Below are positions 1 to 9,518 of a stretch of DNA of 64,000 nt, piece after piece. Position numbers and translations under genes: made by a program. The stretch spans positions 56,559,554 to 56,623,553 of the forward strand of contig OX485803.1 in assembly GCA_950295325.1 (NCBI GenBank), given 5' to 3'. Under the pieces are notes generated by a model that ran no database searches, was not told the DNA's origin, and saw only the letters and a list, made by a program, of their open reading frames with translations. How positions within the stretch are numbered: position 1 is the first letter of the stretch; each line of letters starts with the position of its first letter. This DNA is from Polytrichum commune (taxonomy: Eukaryota; Streptophyta; Polytrichopsida; Polytrichales; Polytrichaceae).

Positions 1-1650
1 CTAGAATAATCTAGCATAGAACCGTTATATTTCCACATAACATGGTTCGTTAAAAAAATCATATTTAATTAAAAAAAAATATTGAAATTTGACATTGGCC
101 CCAAGGCCAAGAATTGACCTTCCATTTTGAGTGCACCCAATTCAATGAGCTCGGGTTGTGTCATACCATGGATTTTTTGATTAAAAAAATCATACCACCA
201 AATCGGCCCGGCCTCTCGGTGTAAAGGGGTTGGGGCCGATTTCAGCCTTTTGGGCAATCACAAGTGAGGATTTGAAGCCTCTTACACAACGAAGTGGCCC
301 AACCTCTAGGTGTAATGCGGCCCTTACTAGTATCTTGATTTAATTAGGTGGTTGATTGATTGACAAGGAGTGATAATCAACCATATTGTGCTATGCTTAG
401 TATGTGAGCAATGATTGGATTTGGGCAACTATGTGGAAAGAATTTGTGCACAAGGATTAGACAATTTAAGAATGAATTATGCACAAGGGCTAGATAGATA
501 GAAACGCCGGTCCCTTTTTAGCAAGGGGCCGGCGTGAATAAAGTGTCCGTTCGTAATGTCAATCAAGGGCTAGACAATCACATGAGATGAATTATGCACA
601 TGAAATTAGATAACTCACCATGGAAGACTTTTGTGTCGGACCTAGACAACTCCCAAAGACATGGATTGGAAATAGATAATTCCAATTGAAAAAATGTGAT
701 TGAGCCAAAAGATGATAAAAAGTTATGCTAAATTAATCAAAAATAGAACATTCACACCATAATTAAAAATAGAAGACTTTTTTTCTACTTCGAAAATAGA
801 AAGTGGAAGTAGTGCCTCTTCTATAATAAAAAGTTCAAGAGAGGAGATAGGATATTTTTGTCTCCCTCCTATGGTCGGGTGGTTCAGGCTTTACAACCAA
901 CCAAAATAATGTTGTTTAGCTGCAAAGCTTTGTAATATGCAAGGTTTGAAAGTTCACAATCCTCGTGTGTCGTGTGCATTCATTATTGTATCATAATTAT
1001 GTAATAGAGGAACATGACAATACTCATAATGTACGAGGCTACAATACAACGGAAGCTCGAGCGACCAACACGCTTGCTAGTTTATCATCAAAAGTTGTGT
1101 CCACTTTGGATTTTACTATGATGCCCGATCTTTTTAAATAGACGGTGATCTTGAATTGATATGTTGGGGATACAACAGTCACAAACTTACAGAGGGCAAG
1201 TAATATTCCACCATAAATCCTTTATCCATACTGCACGAAGTTTGAACACGATAGAATTGTTGAGCCAACAAATACCTATACAACCTTATTGCTAAGAATT
1301 GTGTCAAATTCAATGACCTAATTACCGATCGAATTCATTGGGTTCTAAACTAACGATACAATTTGATATGTTTGGGATGAAGCAACCACAACTTACAGGG
1401 GCCAAGTATTTACCCAACTCCCTTCATCCATGTAATACACAAGTTTCCACGAACAAAATGGGGAGCTTAAGCCAACAAGTATGCGCGGCTTTACCATCAA
1501 AATGGAGCTTTGGTACAACTCGCAATTGCCCGAGAACTTCAAACTTGAGTTTCGCCATGTTTCAATACATGCATCATCTTCCACAAAAAGTAAAAGAAAG
1601 AGTAAAAGGGTTGGATGGGAGGCAAATAGAAACCTCTAACTCTCACTACA
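1..1650. other. AT-rich upstream region, no supported gene
   Basis: No convincing coding region is visible. The stretch holds a GC-rich hairpin at 504-535 and a degenerate direct repeat: about 1155-1290 resembles about 1363-1490, with shared words such as TTGATATGTT, ACTTACAG and GCCAACAA. The repeat runs into the in-frame 5' extension of the downstream kinase reading frame, which is one reason to doubt that the extension is translated. Confidence 0.5.
504..535. repeat. GC-rich inverted repeat
   Basis: ACGCCGGTCCCT and its near-complement AGGGGCCGGCGT form a 12-bp stem with one G:T-type mismatch around a loop of about 8 nt, inside otherwise AT-rich DNA. The function is unknown. Confidence 0.6.
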
Positions 1651-1656
1651 CCACGA

Positions 1657-1726
1657 CCGTAGATACGAGCGCCGTATCTACGGCCCGATGCGTTCCGCCG
1701 GGTCCAACCGGTCGCAGCGACCGGGT
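1657..1726 (+). promoter_or_regulatory. Two hairpins in the probable 5' leader of the kinase gene
   Basis: CCGTAGATACG at 1657-1667 pairs perfectly with CGTATCTACGG at 1673-1683 around a 5-nt loop. About 25 nt later CCGGTCG and CGACCGG form a second short stem. Both lie 110-180 nt upstream of the preferred ATG at 1839, in a sharply GC-rich stretch. If transcribed they would give a structured leader; a regulatory role is inference only. Confidence 0.4.
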
Positions 1727-1838
1727 GCAGGCGGTTTCACCGCGGCGGTGGAGGGGAGGAGGGCTCACAAAAAGGGGCCCGTGCGCTGGAGCGGAGGCAC
1801 ATACCTTCGTCTCGCGCCCGAGTCGTCTTCTCGCAGCT

Positions 1839-3371
1839 ATGGGGGCGGTCCTCCCCCAGGATGACGAGCCGCAGGGTGTGTCCAACGGCGAAACCTCCAG
1901 CGTGGTGGCCGCCAGACCACGCACTGCCGCAAAATCGAGCCAATTCGACTCCGAAACGGCAAGGATTGCCCCCCTGGGAACATCATTATCAACATCGACA
2001 CAGAACGGCGATTCCAGTAGCTTGCTGGACTCCTCCAATGTGGACGCTGCGAGTTTGAACAGCGGTTTCGGGGGGGAGGAGCAAGCCGAGTCTCCTTCCT
2101 TGACAAATTTGAGCAACGGGAGTGCGCGGGGTTCCAAGGATGGTGAATGTTGCGGTGAGGGGCAGCGGCAGGGCATCGACAACAATGCCGCCAACCCTAA
2201 TTACGGTATGGGCGTCACGAACGGGGCCGTGGAGAATGGACATGCGCATCATCGTCAGAACGGGTATGGAGTTGCGGAGACGGAGATTCCTAACACCCGC
2301 CCCGCCGCCGTGGTAGGGTTACAGCCCGTTGCGCTGGTGGATCACGTGGCGAGAGTGGATTGGTCGCTTCTGGAAGCTGTGCCGGGGGAGCGAGGCGGGT
2401 CGATGCGAGTCACAGAGGAGGAGCTCGACCACATCCTGCGCGAAGTCAATTCACATTTCCTGGTGAGCTCGAACGGGCCACCACTTGAACCAGGAGTGAA
2501 AACCCTAGCGGGTGGAAGCGTGGCCAACACCATTCGAGGGTTAGCTGCAGGTTTGGGAATCACGACGGCCTTGGTTGGAGTCAGAGGGGATGATGACAGA
2601 GGGAAAATGTTTGCGGAGAATATGTCACATGCAGGTGTGGATTTGTCACGCTTGCGAACTGTTCCAGGGTTAACCGCACAGTGCGCATGTCTCGTAGACG
2701 CAGAAGGGAACCGAACCATGCGGCCATGTTTTCTGAACGCAGTTCGTCTCCAGGCTGAGGAACTCTCAAGAGAAGATTTCAAGGGTGCAAAATGGTTAGT
2801 TCTCAACGGCTATGGGTTCTACGGGACTGATCTCCTGGAGAAAGCCGTGGAGCTTTGCAATTTGGAAGGCGTGAAAGTCTCCATGGACCTTGCGAGCTTT
2901 GAGGTTGTGAGGAACTTCCGACCTCAGCTGATGAAACTGCTGGAGTCGAGGAAAGTCGACCTTGTGTTTGCGAATGAAGACGAAGCACGGGAGCTCATCA
3001 AAGGGGAGGAGGATCCTTGCCCCGAGACGTGCTTGAGTTTTCTTTCCAAGTACTGTGAGACTGCTGTGGTGATGTTGGGATCCAAGGGTTGCATTGCGCG
3101 GTATGGTAAACAGACTGTTCGAGTTCCAGCCATCAGAGGGACCAGGGCTGTGGATACTACGGGTGCAGGAGACCTATTTGCAAGTGGGTTTTTGTATGGG
3201 GTTTTGAACAATGCCTCACTCGAAGATTGTTGTAAGCTGGGCTGCTGTACTGGTGGAGCTGTAGTGCGTGGTCTTGGAGGCGAGGTTGGTGCCGAGGGAT
3301 GGGAATGGATGCACCAACAATTGCAAGCCAGTAATCTTCCTCCCATTAACCGGGTACCTAGACATTCTTGA
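1839..3371 (+). CDS. pfkB-family carbohydrate/nucleoside kinase
   Basis: Single-exon gene of 510 aa from the ATG at 1839. It belongs to the ribokinase (PfkB) fold, which phosphorylates sugars or nucleosides with ATP. Residues about 165-500 form the domain. An N-terminal glycine-rich substrate motif (AGGSVANTIRG, about residue 224) and the C-terminal signature DTTGAGDLFASGF are intact, with the catalytic aspartate of GAGD near residue 445. From recall it closely resembles Arabidopsis At1g19600; plant members of this group have been linked to nucleoside salvage, but the substrate cannot be read from sequence. The first 160 residues are Ser/Gly/Asn-rich and could include a transit peptide. The frame stays open upstream to about 1338, with in-frame ATGs at 1368, 1377, 1458, 1557 and 1569. 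I prefer 1839 because it opens the GC-rich part in a good context (GCAGCTATGG) and the upstream part is repeat-like. The start is the main uncertainty. Confidence 0.85.
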   Translation: MGAVLPQDDEPQGVSNGETSSVVAARPRTAAKSSQFDSETARIAPLGTSLSTSTQNGDSSSLLDSSNVDAASLNSGFGGEEQAESPSLTNLSNGSARGSKDGECCGEGQRQGIDNNAANPNYGMGVTNGAVENGHAHHRQNGYGVAETEIPNTRPAAVVGLQPVALVDHVARVDWSLLEAVPGERGGSMRVTEEELDHILREVNSHFLVSSNGPPLEPGVKTLAGGSVANTIRGLAAGLGITTALVGVRGDDDRGKMFAENMSHAGVDLSRLRTVPGLTAQCACLVDAEGNRTMRPCFLNAVRLQAEELSREDFKGAKWLVLNGYGFYGTDLLEKAVELCNLEGVKVSMDLASFEVVRNFRPQLMKLLESRKVDLVFANEDEARELIKGEEDPCPETCLSFLSKYCETAVVMLGSKGCIARYGKQTVRVPAIRGTRAVDTTGAGDLFASGFLYGVLNNASLEDCCKLGCCTGGAVVRGLGGEVGAEGWEWMHQQLQASNLPPINRVPRHS

Positions 3372-4570
3372 AGACAGAGCTTCATTTAGCATCTTCTGAA
3401 AACTTCTTGATATGGGGTAGCCCATATGCTATTAGCGATCTGGGGAATTGTTGAACTCGATCATGGATATGGAGTTCAACGCCTCCTTACAAATACTGAA
3501 CACAACACAGCAATGAGCAAATGATCTATTTGTCCAAAATGACTTGCAAGATAATAGTTATGATGGTCCTCTACCTTCCTCTATATCTTGTGAATAGAAG
3601 TAGGGGATATCATCTTCTTGTCTAGATTCCCACTTGACATCTTATCATCGACATTTACCTGACATTCATCGAATACAGCTACAGTAAGTGCTGTTATTAT
3701 TTTTGGTGAGAGGCATTCGTCTCTGTGTACTTGTATCCTGGAGATGCAATCAATAGACCCTCATCCAATATTTTGGCCACTTGTGTACCTTCTGAGGTTA
3801 TGTCTCGAATTCAGCTTGCAATTGCTGGAAACGGATTCGATATGATAAACAGGAATGCTGGTGCGCACATGTATGGTTGCACAAGATTTTTCTGTCACTG
3901 TAGTGCATTGGTCAAGTGTCTCTGTGGGCATGCTTTTGATTCTGCTGTTCATGCAGGGTTTACAAAGAGTACTCAATCCAAGGTTAAATTTGTGCAGACT
4001 ATGTACTCACAATTCAATACAATGAAGTTGTATGGGATTGTTATTTTCCAACTATCACACTGTTTCGTCCAGCAATCCCTTCCATTTACACTGAGGCGGT
4101 TTTTGGTATTGTCAGAGGTCCTTATCACCACAGGAGTCATTCCTAATCCCAAACAAACTAGGACCATTATATTGCATATCCTGCATTGCAAAGAACAGAG
4201 GGTACATTGTGTGCTCAGAATGAATTCTGGACCAAATCCGTGCGTAGACTAAAGTTTTTGATTCTTGAACTAAGACATCTTGTTTCTGACAATAGGATGA
4301 GCTAGAGCATTGACGGAAGCGGACCTTTGGCAGCAATGTACAGAGTTCAAAAAGTGGGCAGATCTAATCCTCATGGGAACAACGAAGCTCAGATCTAGCT
4401 CAGATCCCTCCAGATAGACTATTTGAATGAGCTCTGAACAGAGTAACAGACCTGATCCTTGGCTGCATATATGGACAGGGAAGATTGTTGGCTTGCTTGA
4501 ACTTAAACTCCTTGCAGTTTGCACACCGGGAAAATCGTCCCTTCTGCACAAATGCTTTGTAACAGTACCT
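3372..4570. other. 3' flank of kinase gene; no supported gene
   Basis: This probably begins with the 3' UTR of the kinase gene. A 175-codon open frame on the + strand (3725-4252) has no recognisable domain, and antisense frames of similar quality overlap it, so I do not call it a gene. Confidence 0.45.
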
Positions 4571-4707
4571 AGGGAGAATTTTGGACATGATCGGTCAAGA
4601 TCCTAGTGTTACCAAGTCTAACTGGTCACATGTTGTGATCTTTTGGTTCCCAGGAGTCAGTAGTATTCACTTTATGGATATATTCCACAAATATCTACAT
4701 CTCTAGA
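4571..4707 (+). repeat. Dispersed repeat family A, copy 1
   Basis: Begins GGGAGAATTTTGGACATGATCGG and continues with GATCCTAGTGTTACCAAGTC. The same order of words recurs at 37560-37790 (+) and 46385-46600 (-). The two longer copies also share CAACCGGTT motifs further on; this copy stops earlier. It is probably a fragment of an LTR or other retroelement of unknown class. Confidence 0.65.
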
Positions 4708-4843
4708 GTGGAGCTGCCCAATCCTGAACATGGACCCACTGGGAATCTATAGGGTGCCATGATTTCGATCAACGTGGGATTGATTTTGGTGAATTCTTTT
4801 TCATGGGTGGTTGAAATACGTAAGATTCCATATTTCAGGGTTT

Positions 4844-5336
4844 CTAAGGGTTAGTTTCCATGTTGGGCACGCATGCATCATATTCTAATGGAAATGTAGA
4901 TGTCACCAGGTCGAATTTACATTTGCACTGTAGCAGAGGCACCTATTCCTGATCAAGACCCCATCGGCAATCTATAGGATATTGTTATTTTGATTAGGTT
5001 GGGATTGAGTTTTGATTAGGCTAAAACCATTCATGCCACGACACATGTCTTGGTTTTGAGTGCTAAGGTGAGGAGGAATGAGTGCTTTGATTGAGCAGTT
5101 ATGGCATACTCTTAGACATTGGTAATATGTTCATGCCAACTTTTGGCTTAAAAGAATCATAGTAATTTCAACTCAAGGAATAAAATTACCAAAAAATTGC
5201 AGTCCTACATGGGAAAATTTTGCATTGCCTTATACTTCTCTAGATCTAGCACAAAATCTCTTCCATGATCGGTTATGGGTACCTCTACTCTAGAATTTGG
5301 TGGGTTGAAACGGCCTACATGGAAACTAATCCTAAG
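4844..5336. mobile_element. MITE-like element with terminal inverted repeats
   Basis: The left end CTAAGGGTTAGTTTCCATGT is mirrored at the right end by ACATGGAAACTAATCCTAAG, giving inverted repeats of about 24 bp around 490 bp of AT-rich, non-coding DNA. The interior (5020-5300) recurs at 6596-6890. No transposase is visible, so it is non-autonomous. I could not define a target-site duplication with confidence. Confidence 0.6.
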
Positions 5337-5745
5337 GGTGAGTTTCCATGTAGGCTACTTGCCCACTAGATTCTAGATAAAAGTGGGTCGGATGTGTTCG
5401 CATGTAGTTAAGCACAAGCCACCATCCAACCACATTATGGCGGTCCACTAGAATACGAAGGGCCATGAACACGGCTAATAGATCTCCATATAGCAACTAA
5501 AGAATCTTCAACCTACAAATGCCAGTCCGCGAAGGATTAAGATTGGTTGAAGACTCAAGAGAACCAATGTTGGTCTAGAACTTCATTTTTGGTAATCGGG
5601 AGGAGGAGGTTAGTAGGTGGGCCCAAATTTGAGAAGATGGGAGTAGCTAGTTGGCACATACAAAACCCTACCCCACCACTTTCCCTCTACATTTGGGTGG
5701 GTTTGTCCTTATTCACACGAGAATCTCTTGGGCTGAAACAACCTA

Positions 5746-6544
5746 CACTCCAACCTCGATAATGTCACCCTAGTTCGTAGAACACCTTGATATTGTCACC
5801 CAAAACTTCGAAACATAATTTTCGTAAAACTCCCTCGTTATTATCCCTATCACCCTTGATAATGTCACTATTTTTTATTTTGATTTTCCAAGTGTAAGTG
5901 TGATAATAACAAGTAATCTCCATTGGAGTACGTAAACATGGAAGGTGAAGATGATTTTGAGGTGGAGTATTCTACTGAGGAGCTTGTGCAATTAGTGCAA
6001 GATGGCCAGGAGGTACATGATCCCGTAGAAGTAGACCCATTGATTGATGATAGCAATGATGTTGAGTCTAAGGTAGTGAAGTTAAGTGATGCACAAAAAT
6101 CTGTTAAAGATGTTTTGAATTTTATGGCTAGTCAAGGTTCTCAGATTTTCAACACTATGGAGTAGTTAGGAATGGAAAAAATCCATGACAAGCTCATTAG
6201 AATTGGTGTTGCATATTTAACATCAATGTCAACAAGACAATGTGACATTAGGAGCTTCTTTGTCTCTAGTGAGAGGTCTTTACCTAATCTCAATGACACA
6301 TTATGATGTGCTATCTTTGTTATTCAAGCTTTTGAATTTAATTTTATATTTAAAAACATTGAATTCTCATCTTTGTTATTTTCTTTTGAACATTATGATT
6401 TTTAATTTTTTTTTCTACCTATTTCTTTGATAATATCACATTATGCATAAATCTTCCAAATGTGACATTATCAAATATGTCACACCTTGTTTATATTACA
6501 CTTTTTGGTGAAACGGATGGTGTGACATTATCAAGGTTAGAGTG
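5746..6544 (+). mobile_element. Tc1/mariner-type (pogo/Tigger-like) element, TA-flanked
   Basis: 799 bp flanked on both sides by TA. The terminal inverted repeats begin CACTCCAACCTCGATAATGT on the left and CACTCTAACCTTGATAATGT on the complement of the right. The motif TGATAATGTCAC or close variants occurs six times near the ends (about 5757, 5790, 5857 on the left; 6427, 6462, 6521 on the right), as expected for transposase-binding sites. Only the C-terminal piece of a transposase-like frame remains inside. TA duplication is the hallmark of this superfamily; the pogo/Tigger assignment rests on the coding remnant and is less certain. Confidence 0.75.
5938..6307 (+). pseudogene. C-terminal remnant of a pogo/Tigger-like transposase
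   Basis: An open frame from ATG 5938 reaches TAG at 6163-6165 and continues in the same frame to about 6307. The first part is very acidic (MEGEDDFEVEYSTEEL), then KLSDAQKSVKDVLNFMASQG, and after the stop STRQCDIRSFFVSS. An acidic tail, an amphipathic stretch and a final Q-x-x-I-x-x-FF motif resemble the C-termini of Tigger/pogo DDE transposases. The DDE catalytic core is absent, so it is non-functional. Confidence 0.5.
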
Positions 6545-6595
6545 TACATGGAAACCCTATGTCTCCAACTTCGGTTATGGTATATACCATAAGGA

Positions 6596-6890
6596 ATTGA
6601 TAGTGTCATAACACATGTCCCTGGTTTTGAGTGCTAAAGTAAAGAGGAATTTATCTCAAAATGAGCGGTTATGATAGACTCTAGACATTTGTAATGTGTT
6701 TAGCCAACTTTTGGCCTCAAAAATTCACAATATTTTCAATTTAAGGAATAAAATTACCAAAAAATTGCAACCCTCCTAATTTCTATCTTCCTACAAGGGG
6801 ATAATTTGCACCACCTTATACTTCTCCATATTTGGCACATAATCTCTTAAGTGATCTGTTATGGGCAGCTATACTCCACATTCAAGTCAT
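6596..6890 (+). repeat. Third, truncated copy of the MITE interior
   Basis: Direct repeat of about 5020-5300. Shared words include ACACATGTC, GGTTTTGAGTGCTAA, CCAACTTTTGG, AGGAATAAAATTACCAAAAA and ACCTTATACTTCTC/CCTTATACTTCTC. The terminal repeats are lost. Confidence 0.65.
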
Positions 6891-6899
6891 TCTTTGTGG

Positions 6900-9518
6900 T
6901 GGTTTGTAGCCCTATCTTATGTTCAAACATATCCCATTAAATGTGATTACATGTGGGAGCATGCTAAAGGGCATAACATTATGAAGCAATATGCGTTCGT
7001 TTTGTGGGCCCTGAGAATATAACCATGGGATGCTAGGACTTCAAAGACAAGAATCTCTCCTAACCCATATTCACAGCATAGGTCGACCTATTTCCGATAA
7101 CTAGGAGACAAAAACTTGAGTACAATTAGTGCCCTTTTCTAGGAGCCCAAGTCTATGCCCTTTTAACTAAAGTTTTCCATCACGCCAAATGTGACAGTGA
7201 TATGTGTGAAACTTCACGGCTGTAGGAGACTATGTATTAACATTCTTGGGGGGGGGGGCAGTTTATTGGAAATAGATCTATCTACTCTACATGTGCTATT
7301 CTCCCTCTTTATTAAGACATGTTTGGTTGCGCAAGAGTGTCATATTATCCAATAATCGTATTCTAATAATATGACATTTTGGCGTCAAATGTCATACTAT
7401 CTAGTTTTTTCAAAAAAATGGACTATTTCAATGTAAAATGTCAATTTGTATATATAATGAAGATACATGAGTATGAAAGGACATTTATACTAAAAAAAAC
7501 ATGCTCACAATGTTCCCTAAGGTTCCCCTACATGTTTCAAAATATTGCTCACATATGAACCTTGACAAATATGTGGGTCCCATCACTTATGCACATTAAT
7601 TAATATTTACCTCTATTATATGACAAATTGGACCTAAAAAATCTTATTACGTGCTTAGTAGTCGTAGTATAAAGATAAATTAATACTAGAAAGTTTGGTC
7701 AACGGGAATTACATCGTGTTGTCAAGGTGTTGTATAATCAAGTGTCGTAAAATGGAGGTAATCAACCTATCCTTTAAAATAGTATCTATTAAGTACTATT
7801 GGTATTAGGCATGGGGACTGCAACATGATTCAAATTATAGAATATGGGAGAGTACAAAAAAAATTAATTTTTTCATGAATATGGAAATTGCGAAATTTTT
7901 TAAAGTGGTGAAGTTAGGGTAATACATAGTCAATCTAGGTTGACCCATAAATGCTCATCTGAATTCTAATGCTTGGCTACGAAAGTTGTCAAAACTCTTA
8001 TGAGGGTGATCAACTACATGCCACCATCACATAAACCCTAACCCTGGTCACCTACAAAATGTAGGTCTCATCCATGTCGGCATTACATGACCCCAGTTAA
8101 ATGGACATGGTTGACTATAGATGCCTCGACCTTCCCTTTGGTTTAAAACCCAAAGTAATGGAAAAAAAAGCAAAAAAAACAAAAAAAACAAAACATGTGA
8201 GTGGGAGAGGAAGTTTTCAGTCGTCAAAAGAAGGCCAACCACGCTTCTATTTAGACTCTTTTTCTCAAACCTCATGCACAGAATATTGTAAAGGACCCAA
8301 CTTTTGTCCAATTCTTCAAGGTACCAATATGCTCCTGTATGGTTCCTCTCCATGTTGCAAAGAGTCTTATGCCAACCACCTGCTCATACTATAGGTGATA
8401 GTTGGGTTTCATCACTTGCCAGAATGCCAATTTATGAAGGTGACACATGGATGATTGTGAATGATTTGGTGAAAGAGAAGTGACACATGGCACTTTGCTC
8501 AAATTTTGAATCAATTTATGCCAAACCTACGAGACAGTTCCAATGTTGCAATCGGCTAGAATTCTTTGTTGAAACTTTATTAATCATGCACACCCACATT
8601 ACTCAAAGAGCAATTCTACGAAGAAGATGCCAAACCCTAGTAAGCATGTTGAAGGCCTCTTGAAGGCCGGGGTTTTATCACCAAACACACATTAGTCAAA
8701 GGATGGGTGCTTACTTCCTAGATGGGTGGGACACCACCCTATAAGATTTAAATGTTACCAAAATATCTATGCAATACAATTTCACATTAGGAATTGGTCT
8801 ATGTGCCACATAGGTGCTTTGTAGCTACTTAAATGTTGATTAACTAATCATTAGATGACATGCAGATGCTTGCTTTACTGACCCGACACTGGACACAACA
8901 ATCAGTGAACCTAACATCCCTTCACACTCAAACTAATTCTGCATAAGGTAGACTTGTGTGTTTGATTCTCATCTAGTCATACTAGGCAGTCTATGAGCAT
9001 TGGTATAGAAGTGGGATAGTATGGGTTTGCTTCCTCAATGTGCAGGGAGAGAAACAATCCCTTCAAGAATGAATATGGCCATTGGCAATACTCTGACAAA
9101 AAACATTATGCTGTGCCATTGATTTCTGACAAGTGGAATTTGCGGATTGTGGTTGGGATTATTTTCTTTATAGAATAAAATGAACTATAAGAGTTCATGG
9201 AACTGAGAGCAAACAATTAAGATGCTCCACTACCTAATCCCTTGCCTACCCCACTGAATTGCCTACCCCTCAATACTTGGGACAGTCAAGAACTAACTTG
9301 CATTCTCAGCTCAAGAATCACTACCTAGTTGTTTACAAAATAACCAGTTCTTCTCACCAGATTGAAACTTCTCTACATTGATGCTTCTCCAGTATCCAAG
9401 AAATTCACCAACAAATTGAATATAATGAGTCTGCTTTGAAATCGTGTAGTCGGCTGGCGGAGTTGGAAAAAGCCCCTGAATGAAGGGCTTGTTTTGTGAT
9501 AATAATCTGTTGCAGTAT
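6900..9518. other. Intergenic, AT-rich, no supported gene
   Basis: It holds a G9 run at about 7251-7259 followed by CAGT, which resembles the terminal repeat of the MITE at 58039-58375, and short inverted words such as GTCATATTA/TAATATGAC near 7340-7375. Two opposing open frames near 8050-8390 overlap each other and have no domain. The last part is probably the 3' flank of the dynamin gene. Confidence 0.4.

Larger units (their letters stand above)
5332..6561. mobile_element. Second MITE-like element, split by a Tc1/mariner insertion
   Basis: It starts CTAAGGGTGAGTTTCCATGTA, directly abutting the preceding element, and ends ACATGGAAACCCTA. A Tc1/mariner-type element sits inside its right terminal repeat: the flanks CCTA and TACATGGAAACC rejoin to CCTACATGGAAACC, the form seen uninterrupted in the neighbouring element at 5314-5327. 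Without the insertion it would be about 430 bp. Confidence 0.55.

Noticed and set aside
1338..1340. Start of the kinase at 1338
   Set aside because: The codon there is TTG, not ATG, and lies in repeat-like DNA; ATG 1839 is preferred.
3725..4252. 175-codon + strand open frame downstream of the kinase gene
   Set aside because: No domain, ordinary AT-rich composition, overlapping antisense frames of similar length; more likely 3' UTR or intergenic.
8048..8394. Two opposed open frames of about 100 codons
   Set aside because: Mutual shadows, low complexity (A-rich AAAAAAC repeats), no domain.
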